From Brenneria corticis (lineage in GTDB: Bacteria > Pseudomonadota > Gammaproteobacteria > Enterobacterales > Enterobacteriaceae), in the NCBI RefSeq assembly GCF_003115855.1, contig NZ_KZ819072.1, forward strand, positions 186,001 through 250,000: 64,000 bases of DNA, written 5' to 3'. Shown here piece by piece: positions 63,091-64,000 of the stretch. Made by a program: the position numbers and the translations under genes. Under the pieces are notes generated by a model that was not told the origin of the DNA, made no database searches, and saw nothing but the letters and a program-made list of their open reading frames with translations. Position 1 is the stretch's first letter. Each line of letters starts with the position of its first letter.

Positions 63091-64000
63091 TTACCGATCA
63101 AAAAAAACGCGGTGGATCGCCAGTTCCACCCCGCGTATTTCCGCCAGCCCTTTCAAGCGGCCAATTGCCGAGTAGCCCGGATTGGTTTTCTTTTTCAGGT
63201 CGTCCAGCATCTGGTGACCGTGATCCGGACGCATTGGGATCGATTCCGCATTGCCTTCTGTCACCCGGCGATGCTCTTCTTCGGCAATGGCTTTCACCAC
63301 TGCGAACATGTCGACATCGCCATACAGATGCGCCGCCTCATGGAAGCTCTTCGGATTATCTTCCCGCTTGGTGGCGCGCAAATGAATAAAGTAAATGCGC
63401 GGGCCAAAGCGCTCGACCATTCCTACCAAATCGTTGTCGGCGCGTACGCCGTAGGAGCCGGTGCACATAGTGAAACCGTTCGCCTTGCTGGCTACGGTAT
63501 CCACCATCCACTGCATATCCTCGGCGGTGGAAACAATGCGCGGTAGGCCGAGGATCGGACGCGGCGGATCGTCCGGATGGACGGCCATGCGGATGCCGGT
63601 CTCTTCCGCCACCGGGATGATGCGTTGTAGAAAGTAGGCGAAATTTTCGCGTAGTTTCACCTTATCGATCCCCTGGTAGCACGCCAGCTTCGAGCGGAAC
63701 TGGTCCAGCGTATAGCCATCTTCGGCGCCGGGCAGACCGGCGATAATATTGCGGGTAAGTTGTGTTTTTTCTTCTTCGGCCATGGTGGAGAAACGCGCCC
63801 GCGCCTGTTCAATCTCTTCGGCGTTATAGTCGGCTTCCGCCCCCGGGCGTTGCAGAATATGCAGTTCGAAAACAGCGAGCGCGATTTGATCGAAACGCAG
63901 GGCTTTTGAACCGTCCGGCAGGAGATACTCCAGATCGGTACGGGTCCAGTCCAGTATCGGCATAAAGTTGTAGCACACGGTGTAAATGCCGCATGCGGCC
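63091..64000 (-). CDS. uxuA: Mannonate dehydratase, C-terminal part
   Basis: This is the last about 302 codons of UxuA; the N-terminal about 95 residues are beyond the right edge. The enzyme dehydrates D-mannonate to 2-keto-3-deoxygluconate. The visible portion matches E. coli UxuA: TVCYNFMPILDWTRTDLEYL, NIIAGLPGAEDGYTLDQF, MAVHPDDPPRPILGLPRIVS, CTGSYGVRADNDL, FIHLRATKREDNPKSFHEAA and MRPDHGHQMLDDLKKKTNPG with the metal-binding His and Asp residues. It is the first gene of uxuAB. Confidence 0.95.
   Translation of the reverse strand, partial: AACGIYTVCYNFMPILDWTRTDLEYLLPDGSKALRFDQIALAVFELHILQRPGAEADYNAEEIEQARARFSTMAEEEKTQLTRNIIAGLPGAEDGYTLDQFRSKLACYQGIDKVKLRENFAYFLQRIIPVAEETGIRMAVHPDDPPRPILGLPRIVSTAEDMQWMVDTVASKANGFTMCTGSYGVRADNDLVGMVERFGPRIYFIHLRATKREDNPKSFHEAAHLYGDVDMFAVVKAIAEEEHRRVTEGNAESIPMRPDHGHQMLDDLKKKTNPGYSAIGRLKGLAEIRGVELAIHRVFFDR

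Overview
The window reads as chromosome of a plant-associated enterobacterium of the family Pectobacteriaceae (Brenneria, Dickeya, Pectobacterium or a close relative; genus not settled). The housekeeping genes match Escherichia coli orthologues closely (cysS, ybcJ, folD, purEK, ppk-ppx, umuDC, uxuAB), but there is a complete galactan-utilisation cluster of the type described in Dickeya (Erwinia chrysanthemi). I see no insertion sequences, prophage, CRISPR array, rRNA or tRNA gene.

Layout. 1-1680: 5' end of the mdtAB efflux operon. 1818-5477: gluconate/Entner-Doudoroff region with decayed idnO and idnK remnants, a GntR-type operator and an intact edd. 5519-8815: nupC, then a satD/DUF3307 gene pair behind three evenly phased inverted repeats, and an orphan glucose-type PTS IIB protein. 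8874-20502: the galactan cluster ganB, ganA, ganG, ganF, ganE, ganK, ganL and a GalS-like regulator ganR, with GalR/GalS-type operators and CRP sites. 20568-20706: an ERIC repeat. 21146-23359: galTK. 23392-29079: mgtE, yfgG, ppx, ppk. 29268-32856: a truncated permease remnant, an XRE regulator and the sdaCB serine-degradation operon. 33271-41279: purEK, lpxH, ppiB, a doxX-like gene, cysS, ybcJ, folD and a DUF1835 gene. 41746-43522: an unassigned membrane protein and an orphan lactose/cellobiose-type PTS IIA. 43961-51917: a GntR-regulated oligopeptide/glutathione-type ABC transporter with a cytoplasmic gamma-glutamyltransferase inside the operon. 52149-54791: a sigma-32 type small heat-shock gene, then a dinI-like gene divergent from umuDC, each with its own LexA box. 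54894-64000: a uronide locus with a UidC-like porin, a GPH transporter, a serine hydrolase, uxuR, a wrecked uxaC, uxuB and a partial uxuA.

How it fits together. The gan genes let the cell bring in beta-1,4-galactan fragments through GanL, trim them with periplasmic GanA, import them with GanEFGK and release galactose with GanB. GalT and GalK next door feed that galactose into the Leloir pathway, and the same operator type lies before ganK, ganL and galTK. The uronide locus is a second carbon-acquisition module under a UxuR-like repressor, with UxuR-like palindromes before the transporter and before the hydrolase. Several catabolic genes are in decay (idnO, idnK, uxaC), which suggests narrowing of the sugar-acid diet while the plant cell-wall functions are kept.

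The least explained items are the satD/DUF3307 unit with its three-operator array, the two orphan PTS subunits, the gamma-glutamyltransferase embedded in an ABC operon, and the UxuR-linked serine hydrolase.
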